Origin: Butyrivibrio sp. INlla14
Lineage (GTDB): Bacteria > Bacillota > Clostridia > Lachnospirales > Lachnospiraceae
Direction of reading: 5' to 3'
Assembly (NCBI RefSeq): GCF_900102515.1
Contig: NZ_FMVS01000013.1
Span: forward strand, 1-64,000
Length of the DNA: 64,000 nt
The notes below the pieces were generated by a model. The model made no database searches and was not told the origin of the DNA. It worked only from the letters and a program-made list of their open reading frames with translations. Every line of letters starts with the position of its first letter. The stretch's first letter is position 1. This document shows, in pieces, positions 53,190 through 62,031 of this stretch. Position numbers and translations under genes: made by a program.

Positions 53190-54326
53190 GTGAGTTTGAT
53201 GTTAGATTTTTACAAGGGCAAGAGGGTATTTGTGACAGGCCACACCGGTTTTAAAGGGAGCTGGCTGACCAAGATACTGGTCATGGCGGGAGCTGATGTT
53301 TATGGATATTCGCTCATGCCCGGAGTTAATGAAGATATTTATGCGGAGGGCTTTAAAGAGCCCTCTGATAATGAGAATCTATATGATATTTCTAAAGTGG
53401 ATGGCAGTATTCATTCATGCATAGGAGACATAAGGGACTTTGAGAAACTAAGAGACTTTTTTGACAAGGCACAGCCTGAGATAGTATTTCATCTTGCGGC
53501 GCAGCCTATTGTAAGAGACAGTTATAAGAGCCCCAGATATACCTATGAGACCAATGTCATGGGAACAGTCAATATATGTGAATGTGTAAGGGCAAGTTCC
53601 ACTGTCAGATCTTTTCTCAATGTGACAACTGATAAGGTTTACCAGAATAATGAGTGGGAATGGGGCTATAGAGAGGACGAGAAATTAGACGGCTATGACC
53701 CATATTCTAACAGTAAGTCCTGCTCAGAGTTGGTTACTCATTCTTATATTAATTCGTTTTTCAGAGACAGAGAAATTGCAGTCTCTACAGCAAGGGCTGG
53801 TAACGTAATTGGTGGCGGAGATTTTGCAAAGGACAGGATTGTTCCTGACTGCGTAAGGGCAGCAAGAGCCGGGGAAAAGATAATCCTCAGAAACCCTGAT
53901 TCTACAAGGCCGTTCCAACACGTACTTGAGGCGCTGTCGGCATATCTTTTGATAGGCAAGGCTCAGTATGAGGATTATGGCAAGGCAGGCTATTACAATG
54001 TTGGCCCTAATGAGAGCGATGCCGTGACTGCAATGAAGATCGCAAGCCTCTTTGCCAATAACTGGAATGAGAAAATCAGAAACTGCGAGGCAGGAAGTGT
54101 TCTTTCAGGATTTAAACAGCTTGGCATTGACATCCAGTCAGACGGAGGGCCTCATGAAGCCAATTACCTTAAACTTGACTGTTCCAAGATAAAGACAAAG
54201 CTCAAGTGGGCACCTAAGTGGGATATTGACATGGCTATCAAAAAGACTGTGGAATGGACAGTTTTATACCTTGAAGGCAAGGGCTCAGAAGCCATGGAAC
54301 AGCAGATTGAAGAGTATTTTGGCTGA
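53190..54326 (+). CDS. rfbG: CDP-glucose 4,6-dehydratase
   Basis: A 378-residue extended SDR enzyme converting CDP-glucose to CDP-4-keto-6-deoxyglucose. It has the NAD motif VTGHTGFKGSW, HLAAQPIVRDSYKSPRYTYETNVMGT (shown in part; the family's diagnostic block), VTTDKVYQNNEWEWGYREDE and the catalytic Tyr/Lys of YSNSK. The start is a GTG at 53190 with GGAG close upstream; ATG at 53199 is the alternative. It precedes rfbH, as in CDP-3,6-dideoxyhexose clusters. The cytidylyltransferase RfbF that makes CDP-glucose is not in the window. Confidence 0.93.
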   Translation: MSLMLDFYKGKRVFVTGHTGFKGSWLTKILVMAGADVYGYSLMPGVNEDIYAEGFKEPSDNENLYDISKVDGSIHSCIGDIRDFEKLRDFFDKAQPEIVFHLAAQPIVRDSYKSPRYTYETNVMGTVNICECVRASSTVRSFLNVTTDKVYQNNEWEWGYREDEKLDGYDPYSNSKSCSELVTHSYINSFFRDREIAVSTARAGNVIGGGDFAKDRIVPDCVRAARAGEKIILRNPDSTRPFQHVLEALSAYLLIGKAQYEDYGKAGYYNVGPNESDAVTAMKIASLFANNWNEKIRNCEAGSVLSGFKQLGIDIQSDGGPHEANYLKLDCSKIKTKLKWAPKWDIDMAIKKTVEWTVLYLEGKGSEAMEQQIEEYFG

Positions 54327-54432
54327 TATCGTATCCATCAGGCCAAAATATATTGGGACAAGATTTTGTATTGGGATAATGATCAGAGACATCTGATAAG
54401 TAGTTAAAGTATAGAGAAAGAAGTAATTTGAA

Positions 54433-55800
54433 ATGAACAAAAATATGGAAGCTGAAAAAGCTGCAAGACAGGAAATATTAGAAAAGGTAACTGAGTACTA
54501 CAACAACTTTTTAAAAACAGATAAAAATGATTTTAAAGAGGGTGACAGAATCTCCTATGCCGGAAGAGTATTTGATGAAAAGGAAGTAGTCAATCTTGTG
54601 GATTCTTCTCTTGATTTCTGGCTTACAGCTGGAAGATACACAGAGGAATTCGAGAAGAGATTTGCCGAGCTTTTGCATGTAAAGTTTGCAAACCTTGTAA
54701 ATAGTGGCTCTTCCGCTAATCTTATTGCCTTCATGGCGCTTACTGCTCCAGAACTGGGCGACAGACAGATAAAAAGAGGGGACGAGGTGATCACAGTTGC
54801 CTGCGGCTTCCCTACAACTGTGGCTCCTATCATGCAGTACGGTGCTATTCCGGTATTTCTTGATGTGACAGTTCCAGAATATAACATAGATGTAACTGAG
54901 CTTGAGAAGGCCCTTAGTCCCAAGACAAAGGCAGTAATGATTGCTCATACTTTAGGTAATCCTTTTGATCTTAAGACTGTAAGAGAGTTCTGTAACAAGC
55001 ACAACCTCTGGCTTGTTGAGGATAACTGCGACAGCCTTGGTTCTGAGTACACTATCGATGGTGAGACCAGATGCACAGGAACCTGGGGAGATATAGGTAC
55101 ATCCAGTTTCTACCCACCACACCATATCACTATGGGAGAGGGTGGATGCGTTTACACTAACAATGCACTTCTTAATAAGCTTATAAAGAGCTACAGAGAC
55201 TGGGGAAGAGACTGCGTATGTCCTCCTGGCAAGGATAACTTCTGCGGCAGAAGATTCGATGGCCAGTTTGGCCAGCTCCCTGTGGGATATGATCACAAGT
55301 ATGTTTACAGCCACCTTGGTTATAACCTTAAGGCTACAGACATGCAGGCTGCTGTAGGATGTGCACAGCTTGATAAGCTCTTTGGTTTTGCTGATGCAAG
55401 AAGACACAACTGGGAGAGACTCCATGCTGACCTTGAAGAGGTTTCAGATGTTCTTGTGCTTCCACAGGCTTCAGAAGGCAGCAGACCTTCATGGTTTGGC
55501 TTTATCATGAGTGTAAAAGAGGGCGCTGTTGACAAAAAGGGCGAACCTGTTACAAGAAATAGGATCACAAGAGCCTTAGAGGATCATAACATTCAGACAA
55601 GACTTCTTTTTAGTGGCAATATAATCAAACATCCATGCTTTGATGAGTATAGGGATACTGACGCGTACAGGGTTGCATCAGACCTTAAGACTACAGACTA
55701 CATCATGAACAACAGCTTCTGGATTGGCGTATATCCAGGTCTTTCCGATGAGAAGATTGATTATATGGCAAGAGTTATCAAAGAGGCTGTAAGAGGATAA
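54433..55800 (+). CDS. rfbH: CDP-6-deoxy-4-keto-glucose 3-dehydrase (RfbH/E1)
   Basis: A 455-residue PMP-dependent, iron-sulfur enzyme of the DegT fold that removes the C3 hydroxyl on the way to 3,6-dideoxyhexoses. The usual PLP lysine is replaced by histidine in FYPPHHITMGEGG (H230/H231), the hallmark of E1. The Cys pattern around RDCVCPPGKDNFCGRR matches the [2Fe-2S] site. VNSGSSANLIAFMAL and EDNCDSLGSEY are also conserved. The start ATG is preceded by GAAAGAAG. No E3 reductase (AscD/DdhD-like) gene is visible nearby. Confidence 0.94.
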   Translation: MNKNMEAEKAARQEILEKVTEYYNNFLKTDKNDFKEGDRISYAGRVFDEKEVVNLVDSSLDFWLTAGRYTEEFEKRFAELLHVKFANLVNSGSSANLIAFMALTAPELGDRQIKRGDEVITVACGFPTTVAPIMQYGAIPVFLDVTVPEYNIDVTELEKALSPKTKAVMIAHTLGNPFDLKTVREFCNKHNLWLVEDNCDSLGSEYTIDGETRCTGTWGDIGTSSFYPPHHITMGEGGCVYTNNALLNKLIKSYRDWGRDCVCPPGKDNFCGRRFDGQFGQLPVGYDHKYVYSHLGYNLKATDMQAAVGCAQLDKLFGFADARRHNWERLHADLEEVSDVLVLPQASEGSRPSWFGFIMSVKEGAVDKKGEPVTRNRITRALEDHNIQTRLLFSGNIIKHPCFDEYRDTDAYRVASDLKTTDYIMNNSFWIGVYPGLSDEKIDYMARVIKEAVRG

Positions 55801-55811
55801 TAACAGGGCAT

Positions 55812-56750
55812 ATGAAAATAGCCATAGTTACAGGTGCTTTCGGGTTTGCTGGTGCAAACCTCGTAGAGCACCTTTTACAAAATGAATATAAAGTATATGC
55901 AGTTGGCAGGAAAAAACCTACAGCTGCCCATAATGACAGATTTGCCGGAAACAACCCAGACAGGCTTGTCAGAGTGTTTCTTGAAATGGAAGAGTATGAC
56001 AGGCTCCCAGACTATATTCCTGAGAAGGCAGATGTCTTTTTCCACCTTGCCTGGGGCGGAGGAAGAGATGATTTCGATGCTCAATTTAAAAATGTGGATG
56101 GAGCACTTAAGGCGATAGATTCTGCAGCAAGGATTAATCCAGATATTCGCTTTGTGGGCATTGGTTCTCAGGCTGAGTATGGCATTAAGTCGGATGCAGA
56201 GCTGATAACAGAGGATGTGTCTCTTGAGCCATTTACTGCGTATGGATCCTGTAAGGCGGCGGCTTTTTACCTTTTAAAGTCAAGGGCCATGGCTCTTAAC
56301 ATAGATTTTATCTGGGGCAGGATATTTAGCCTTATAGGGAGATATGAGCCAGAGGGCCGCATGTTCCCTGACCTTGTCCGCAGATTACATAATGGGGAAA
56401 AGATAAGTCTTTCATCCTGTGAACAGTACTGGGATTATCTGGATGCCGGAGACTGCGCAGATGCTATTATTGCGCTGGGTGAAAGGGGAAGAGCTGGAGA
56501 AGCTTATAACCTTGCAAATGGAGATTTTAGGCCTCTTAAGGACTACGTATTGGAGGCTGCCAGAATTGTTGAGACCTCAGAAAATGCAGGCGATGAGCAT
56601 CCTTATGAGTCTCTGGAGAATCTTATCGGTTTTGGAAAAAAGGCGGAGCCCTTTGTATCTCTTAGACCATCTGTGGATAAGATATGCAGGGATACCGGTT
56701 GGAGAGCCTGCAGAACTCTTCAGGATAGTATAAGAGAATACGGTCTGTAA
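55812..56750 (+). CDS. NAD(P)-dependent epimerase/reductase of the extended SDR family
   Basis: A 312-residue SDR with nucleotide motif VTGAFGFAGANL (residues 6-17), FFHLAWGG, and catalytic YGSCK. After RfbG and RfbH the expected step is C4 reduction of the 3,6-dideoxy-4-keto sugar (abequose/paratose-type synthase) or a C2/C5 epimerisation; the sequence does not decide which. It starts 11 bp after rfbH with AGGGCAT upstream. The final sugar is probably transferred by the glycosyltransferases encoded on either side. Confidence 0.85.
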   Translation: MKIAIVTGAFGFAGANLVEHLLQNEYKVYAVGRKKPTAAHNDRFAGNNPDRLVRVFLEMEEYDRLPDYIPEKADVFFHLAWGGGRDDFDAQFKNVDGALKAIDSAARINPDIRFVGIGSQAEYGIKSDAELITEDVSLEPFTAYGSCKAAAFYLLKSRAMALNIDFIWGRIFSLIGRYEPEGRMFPDLVRRLHNGEKISLSSCEQYWDYLDAGDCADAIIALGERGRAGEAYNLANGDFRPLKDYVLEAARIVETSENAGDEHPYESLENLIGFGKKAEPFVSLRPSVDKICRDTGWRACRTLQDSIREYGL

Positions 56751-56897
56751 ACCATGGAAAATAAGTAATTCAGATTAATAACAAAAATTGGGCAATATAA
56801 TATAGGATTAAGTTGGATTGTGATCCTTCTAGAAGTTATCATTATATTAGATGTTATTCTTTCTAATATTTCGAAATGCTACTAGGAGGATTTTTTT

Positions 56898-58646
56898 ATG
56901 GGCCATTTTAATAACTTCAAAGTAACAGTTTACTGCGTCGCACAGATTTTGGAGCGTATGGACCTTGATACGCTTGGAAAACAGTACGATTTCATCGAAA
57001 AGTATGTGGGACTTGATAAGGTTTACCTTGAGCCCTACAGAGATGGACACTGGGTTGATGAAGAAAAGATGAAGAGCTTTATTGATTTCTTCAAAAAGAA
57101 AAATGTGGAGGTAGCAGGAGGCTTTACTACTGTTGTACCAGATATTGATAAAGAGGATGAAAAGAGACAGCGCATATTTGGAACCTTTTGTTATACCAAC
57201 CCTAAGATGAGGGAGTACGTTCAGAAAGTATCTGAATACTGCGCAAGGCAATTTGATGAAGTAATCCTGGATGACTTTTACTTCACTAATTGTACCTGCG
57301 AGGACTGCATAAAGGCAAAGGGTAATAGGACCTGGGTGGAATATAGAAAAGAGCTGATGAAGGACGTTTCTGAGAACCTTATAGTAGGTCCAGCCAGGAA
57401 AGTTAATCCTAATGTGAAGATGATAATAAAATTTCCTAACTGGCGTGAATCCTACCATGCTACAGGTTACAGACCTGATGTGGAAAAAGATATTTTTGAC
57501 ATGGTATATACTGGTACAGAAACAAGAGCCAGTGCCTATCAGGATCAGCATCTTCCAACATATCTAAGCTACAGCCTGGTAAGGTGGATGGATGCGGCAT
57601 CAGGTGGAAGAAACCATGGAACCTGGTTTGATACCTATCAGTGCTGGCCAGTGGATGATTATCTGGAGCAGGGATATCTTTCAGCCTTTGCAAGACCTGA
57701 AGAGATAACTCTTTTCCAGTGGACGGATCTTTATGAAAATAAGCTTGTGACACCACTTGGGCTTCAGTTTTCCAGAATTGACAGAATGCTTGATAAATGC
57801 GGTGATCCTGTAGGAATTCCGGCTTATATACCATATGCGTCTCAAGGCGAGAATCATGTTGAAGACTTTCTTGGAATGCAGGGATTTGCTCTTAACCCAA
57901 CTACAGTCTTTCCAAAAAGCGGTAAAGTTCTTTTGACCCAGAGCTCACTTTGCGATACAGAAATCTTTGCTAAGTTAAAAGAATTTCTTTTGGCTGGTGG
58001 ACAGGCCTTTGTAACAACAGGATTTCTGGCAGATGCAGATAAGGATCAGTGGAAGGATCTAAGTAGTGTATACCTTACTGGACGTAAGCTTGCAGTCACA
58101 AGATATTATAAGACAGATGACCCTGCAGGATATCTTGAAAATGTGGAGCCGGTTTCTTTTGCGGACATCCAGCATTCCAACAATAGTTCCTGGTCTCTTT
58201 TAAATGGAGGAAGCGGAGAATATCATTCTACTCTTTTCCTCAAGGAAACTTATGGCAAGGGACAGATGTATATCATAAACATTCCAGAAAATCCATCAGA
58301 TCTTGCAAAAGTGCCCCAGTGGGCTATGGATGCAATAAAACCAGTATTTAACTATGATGGGGTATATGTTTCTGCTCCTAATGTATCTCTTTTCCATTAC
58401 GATAACGATACATTTATTGCCTATGCGCATGTGACAGGACAGGCCCATCCTATCCACGCTACAATCCATGTACAGAGCTCTGATGCCGGGCTGACACAAC
58501 TCTTCCCTAAGAGACCACCATTTCTTAAAGATCAGATTAACGCTCAACAAAATAAATTTACCTATGACTTCAAGCCTATTGAAGAAAAGACCTTTGACCT
58601 CATCCTAAACCCTGGAGAATTCTATGAATTCAAGGTGGAGAGATGA
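56898..58646 (+). CDS. Putative glycoside-hydrolase-like protein
   Basis: A 582-residue cytoplasmic protein I cannot assign firmly. Residues ~1-310 look like a TIM barrel: YDFIEKYVGLDKVYLEPYRDG, EVILDDFYFTNCTCEDCIKAKG with acidic residues at a strand end and a C-x-C-x2-C cluster, and FDMVYTGTETRASAYQDQHL. Residues ~340-470 resemble a glutamine-amidotransferase-like domain as in trimeric beta-galactosidases (GKVLLTQSSL, GGQAFVTTGFL), followed by a beta-rich tail (LNPGEFYEFKV). Overall this recalls GH42-like organisation. ACTAGGAGG gives a strong ribosome site. Its place among glycan genes suggests processing of a glycan. Confidence 0.55.
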   Translation: MGHFNNFKVTVYCVAQILERMDLDTLGKQYDFIEKYVGLDKVYLEPYRDGHWVDEEKMKSFIDFFKKKNVEVAGGFTTVVPDIDKEDEKRQRIFGTFCYTNPKMREYVQKVSEYCARQFDEVILDDFYFTNCTCEDCIKAKGNRTWVEYRKELMKDVSENLIVGPARKVNPNVKMIIKFPNWRESYHATGYRPDVEKDIFDMVYTGTETRASAYQDQHLPTYLSYSLVRWMDAASGGRNHGTWFDTYQCWPVDDYLEQGYLSAFARPEEITLFQWTDLYENKLVTPLGLQFSRIDRMLDKCGDPVGIPAYIPYASQGENHVEDFLGMQGFALNPTTVFPKSGKVLLTQSSLCDTEIFAKLKEFLLAGGQAFVTTGFLADADKDQWKDLSSVYLTGRKLAVTRYYKTDDPAGYLENVEPVSFADIQHSNNSSWSLLNGGSGEYHSTLFLKETYGKGQMYIINIPENPSDLAKVPQWAMDAIKPVFNYDGVYVSAPNVSLFHYDNDTFIAYAHVTGQAHPIHATIHVQSSDAGLTQLFPKRPPFLKDQINAQQNKFTYDFKPIEEKTFDLILNPGEFYEFKVER

Positions 58647-58847
58647 TTGATGAGACTGCCAAGACAGAAAACTAATGGTTAAAGCGAAAATATTATTAGG
58701 TATGGAATACAGAAAAATAGGATTCATGACGATATTACGTATAGTTAAATATTCTATATTGAATTATAATTATATCTATAATATCATTGTAAATTAGGCT
58801 ATCGTGACCACAAATCTGGACTTTTGTACTTAATACGAGGTGAGAAG

Positions 58848-60443
58848 GTGTTTGAGAAGCTTGCAGAGCTTATAACAGAAGGAGAAATGCAAAAAGCCCT
58901 CTATGAATTTCAGGATGAGTACTTGCACATCCAGGAAATGCTTCCTTCTGATGCTTCAAAACTCTGCGTATTAGAAGCTTCTATCTGGGAAGCCTTAAAC
59001 GATGGCACAGCAGAGCTTAAAGCCCTCTACAAGGGTCTTAACTACGACCACTCTAATTATGAGATTTATTATATGCTGGGTCTATATTACACAAATATAA
59101 ACGTGAATTGGGCCTATTTATGCATGGAAATGGCTCTTGATCACTGCACAAATGAGGAAGATGCAAATGTGATCAGGAGCTCTTTTGATGGCATGAAAAA
59201 CTCACCTGGCCTTAGAGTCAGGGGGACGACAGTCATGGTACTAAGTTACAATGATAAAGAGCTTATAAAAAAATGCCTTGAGTCAGTGGAAAACTATTCA
59301 CCATCTGCGACTACCGAAGTGGTAGTTGTGGATAACTCATCCACTGAGAAGGAAGTTATTGACTATCTTAATGAAATAGAAGCAGGCACTATTAGTTACA
59401 AGCTGCCTATCAAGATCATATTCAGCCTGGAAAATCTGGGCTTTCCAAAGGGCTGCAATATTGGCGCAGACAAAGCTGATAAGGACAACGACATTTTCTT
59501 TTTAAATAATGATGCAATCCTTACGCCCCTTGCGCTTTTCTGGCTCAGAATGGGCTTATATGGCAACAGAAATGTGGGAGCTGTCAGTTCTTTTTCCAAC
59601 AGCGCTTCATTACAGGAAATCGATCAGAAAGATCTGGAGAGATTTGTGACTGATAGCGTGGAACTTCAAAATGAAAAAGAAATTATTCTGAAAGCCCTTC
59701 AAAACGACGACGGTAAGCCATGGCACAAGGCTGTTGGCCCTGATATTGCCTATGAAGCTTTTAGTAAGTATTCACTTTCAAAAGAAATAGAGTATAAAAA
59801 TCCCTATATCAAGACCTTCAGACTTACTGGCTTTGCTCTTCTTGTGGGGAGGAATGCTCTCGATGCGGTATCTATAGAGGGAAAAGTTTTTGATGAAGTT
59901 TTTTCTCCGGGATATTTTGAGGATGATGACCTTGGAATAAGGCTTGCATGCTCTGGATATGAGCAATATATTTGCAAGAACAGTTTTATCTATCACAACG
60001 GTGGCGGAGGATTTGAAGGCCATGCAGATGCTATGGAATGCGGAAGAGAGAAGTTTGAAGACAAGTGGGGCTTTGATATCTGGGGCTTTTCACTTCCATG
60101 GCAAAGCGCCTGCGATGAAGTAATAAGACTTAGCAGGCTCAATAAAGGAATATTAAAGGTACTTGATTTTAGCTGCGGGCTGGGAGCAAATGCTTCTTAC
60201 ATAAAGAGCATTGAACCAGATGTATATATCGCCGGGGTGTGCCCTAATTCTTTTGCTGCAGCTGTTGCTGGCAGAATTGCTGACGCCACAGCCTTTGGTG
60301 AAGCTAATACCACAAGACTTCCCTGGGCTGATCATTCCTTTGATGTAGTAATTGCTGAAAAGACTTTTGTCAGTAAAGGTCAGATAGGAAGATTTTTAAG
60401 GCCTTCCGGAGTTTCTATAAATGAGGATGTCTTTCCTTTATAG
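58848..60443 (+). CDS. GT2 glycosyltransferase fused to partial methyltransferase
   Basis: A 531-residue protein in three parts. Residues ~1-115 are helical TPR-like; ~120-420 form a GT2 domain (VMVLSYNDKELIKKCLES, VVVDNSSTEKEV, ENLGFPKGCNIGAD, FFLNNDAIL, YFEDDDLGIRL); ~435-531 are a class I SAM-methyltransferase-like piece (VLDFSCGLGANASYI, LPWADHSFDVVIAEKTF) that stops short of a full domain. The start GTG at 58848 has CGAGGTGAG upstream; the TTG at 58824 lacks a site. The GT2-methyltransferase fusion suggests one enzyme that adds and modifies a sugar, or that the C-terminal part is vestigial. Confidence 0.82.
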   Translation: MFEKLAELITEGEMQKALYEFQDEYLHIQEMLPSDASKLCVLEASIWEALNDGTAELKALYKGLNYDHSNYEIYYMLGLYYTNINVNWAYLCMEMALDHCTNEEDANVIRSSFDGMKNSPGLRVRGTTVMVLSYNDKELIKKCLESVENYSPSATTEVVVVDNSSTEKEVIDYLNEIEAGTISYKLPIKIIFSLENLGFPKGCNIGADKADKDNDIFFLNNDAILTPLALFWLRMGLYGNRNVGAVSSFSNSASLQEIDQKDLERFVTDSVELQNEKEIILKALQNDDGKPWHKAVGPDIAYEAFSKYSLSKEIEYKNPYIKTFRLTGFALLVGRNALDAVSIEGKVFDEVFSPGYFEDDDLGIRLACSGYEQYICKNSFIYHNGGGGFEGHADAMECGREKFEDKWGFDIWGFSLPWQSACDEVIRLSRLNKGILKVLDFSCGLGANASYIKSIEPDVYIAGVCPNSFAAAVAGRIADATAFGEANTTRLPWADHSFDVVIAEKTFVSKGQIGRFLRPSGVSINEDVFPL

Positions 60444-60512
60444 TTTCTTAATAATAGCATTATCGAAATTGTGTTATTATTGTATTAGATGTAAGTTTTA
60501 GGGAGAATGAGC

Positions 60513-61241
60513 ATGAATTGTCCAAAATGTAATCATATACTTCCAGATAATATCAGCAATAAGATTAATTTCTGCCCCTTTTGTGGAGGGAAACTTTTTG
60601 AGGATGATAAGGATTTTATGATAGAAATAACCTGTACTGGTCAGAGAAATCTTGCCGGCGGTGTTATTATGCTCTTTTTGGATGATACTACTCTTTACGA
60701 GATACAGCCTGGTGAAAATAAATATATTACTGTGAGGGCTGGTTTCCACACAATGAAGTTCAGGCATAAGATCAGAAATAAGACCATTCATATACTGGTA
60801 ACAAATAACTATTCTATAAGAGCGTACTACAACTCGCTTAGCGGACTTATAGAAACCGTGGTTTCTGAAGTGGATGATAAGCAATATGCCATGACCTTTG
60901 CAAATGCTATTATAGCCAAACCTACTATGGTGACTAATCAGGGAGAAAAAGGGCTGGATATTCTTCTTGGAGAGGATGAACCTGAGTATGAGATAAATGC
61001 GACATCGGGCTTTAAGGAGGGAATACTTCGCATCTATGCTGAGAGATGTGAGTTTAGCTGTGAAAAGGATTTTAATAAAGAAGTTGTTAAATATTCAGAT
61101 GTTGTTGCAATAAAAAAGAAAATGGGCTCATTAGATATCCAATGTGTAGGAAATGTCCATAAAGTGTATAGTATTCCGAAAGATATCTACAACGAGGTTT
61201 TGTCATTTTTGACTAATAGAGTGGGTGCTCATAACATGTGA
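60513..61241 (+). CDS. Zinc-ribbon protein with PH-like C-terminal domain
   Basis: A 242-residue cytoplasmic protein. Residues 1-30 form a zinc ribbon (CPKCNHILPD, FCPFCGGK); the middle ~90 residues are a PEGA-like beta domain (LYEIQPGENKYITVRAGFH); the last ~80 resemble a bacterial PH domain (GILRIYAERCEFSCEKDF, VVKYSDVVAIKKKMGSLDI). There is no membrane segment. It is an unrecognised architecture of likely binding or regulatory role. The ATG at 60513 has AGGGAG seven bases upstream; the ATG at 60507 is too close to it. Terminated at 61257-61286. Confidence 0.65.
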   Translation: MNCPKCNHILPDNISNKINFCPFCGGKLFEDDKDFMIEITCTGQRNLAGGVIMLFLDDTTLYEIQPGENKYITVRAGFHTMKFRHKIRNKTIHILVTNNYSIRAYYNSLSGLIETVVSEVDDKQYAMTFANAIIAKPTMVTNQGEKGLDILLGEDEPEYEINATSGFKEGILRIYAERCEFSCEKDFNKEVVKYSDVVAIKKKMGSLDIQCVGNVHKVYSIPKDIYNEVLSFLTNRVGAHNM

Positions 61242-61256
61242 TTATTTGGGTTTTTG

Positions 61257-61286
61257 CAAACAGTACTAAGGTACTGTTTGTTTTTT
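61257..61286 (+). terminator. Rho-independent terminator
   Basis: A perfect 10-bp stem CAAACAGTAC (61257-61266), loop TAAG, GTACTGTTTG (61271-61280), then six T. Confidence 0.95.
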
Positions 61287-61379
61287 CGTACATGATTTTA
61301 TAAATTGTAGCGAAAATTAATGTTCGTTAAAGCGTCATTTACGGTATAAAGTCTTTTATTTTAACAATGAATTGTGAAA

Positions 61380-61395
61380 AAAGTGTGAACACTTT
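61380..61395. promoter_or_regulatory. Operator-like inverted repeat
   Basis: AAAGTGT-GA-ACACTTT is a perfect 7-2-7 dyad in the 280-bp AT-rich spacer ahead of the small HTH gene at 61570. The same spacer has two copies of TTCGTTAAA (near 61324 and 61424) and TATAAA preceded by TTCGTT at 16 bp. The dyad may be an autoregulatory site. Nothing else is recognised between 61287 and 61569. Confidence 0.4.
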
Positions 61396-61569
61396 CGTAA
61401 ATTCTTGTGCTCTCTTACATTTTCGTTAAAATGCCAAAAATGAGTAGGCAATCTTGATAAATTTTTATTGGAAAATTCCCCTAAAAAGTGAATGACGAAA
61501 AATCGTCTATGTGGTAGACTAATGTGTGCAAAAGGAAAGAAATTCCATAAAGATTTAGGAGGTAGCGCC

Positions 61570-61914
61570 ATGACAAAGGCAGAGATTTTAAAGAAGGAAA
61601 TCTTACAGCAGTATAAGAGTGTCAGACAGTTCGCAATAGATATGTCTATACCATACAGCACACTTGTAACAGCACTTGATAGAGGAATCGAGGGAATGGC
61701 TTACGGCACAGTAATCAAGATGTGCGATCGTCTTAACCTTAACCCAGTTGATTTCTCAACACTTGAGCAGGGCTCAGAACTTGGCAAGAAGATTGTAGAG
61801 AACAGAGTAATGTCTCAGTATGTTAAGCTTAACAAGGCTGGACGCAAGAAGATCCTTGATATGATGGGAGACTTCTCACAGCTTGATAAGTACCAGGCAG
61901 AAGAGAACAACTAA
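61570..61914 (+). CDS. Small XRE-family helix-turn-helix protein
   Basis: A 114-residue DNA-binding protein: VRQFAIDMSIPYSTLVTALDRGIEGMAYGT is the Cro/C1-like helix-turn-helix, with NLNPVDFSTLEQG after it, and a C-terminal helix (NKAGRKKILDMMGDFSQL) typical of small Lachnospiraceae regulators. The ATG at 61570 has TTAGGAGG upstream. Codon use is strongly biased to frequent codons, suggesting abundant expression. It is flanked by terminators, so it is monocistronic. Target unknown. Confidence 0.85.
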   Translation: MTKAEILKKEILQQYKSVRQFAIDMSIPYSTLVTALDRGIEGMAYGTVIKMCDRLNLNPVDFSTLEQGSELGKKIVENRVMSQYVKLNKAGRKKILDMMGDFSQLDKYQAEENN

Positions 61915-61940
61915 TTAGTTTTCAAATTGTAATGATTAGA

Positions 61941-61970
61941 AAGAGATGTGGTTTTTCCACATCTCTTTTT
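61941..61970 (+). terminator. Rho-independent terminator
   Basis: An 11-bp stem AAGAGATGTGG (61941-61951) with CCACATCTCTT (61957-61967), loop TTTTT, then T-run. It abuts the promoter of the next gene. Confidence 0.95.
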
Positions 61971-61975
61971 TCTAT

Positions 61976-61983
61976 GCTATAAT
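61976..61983 (+). promoter_or_regulatory. Extended -10 promoter of glf
   Basis: TGCTATAAT (TG at 61975-61976, TATAAT 61978-61983) is an extended -10 element. The -35 region overlaps the preceding terminator and is poor, which an extended -10 can tolerate. Confidence 0.6.
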
Positions 61984-62031
61984 AGCAATTGTGCTATGCG
62001 CATAAAGATAATGGTTACAAGGAGAACAAAT

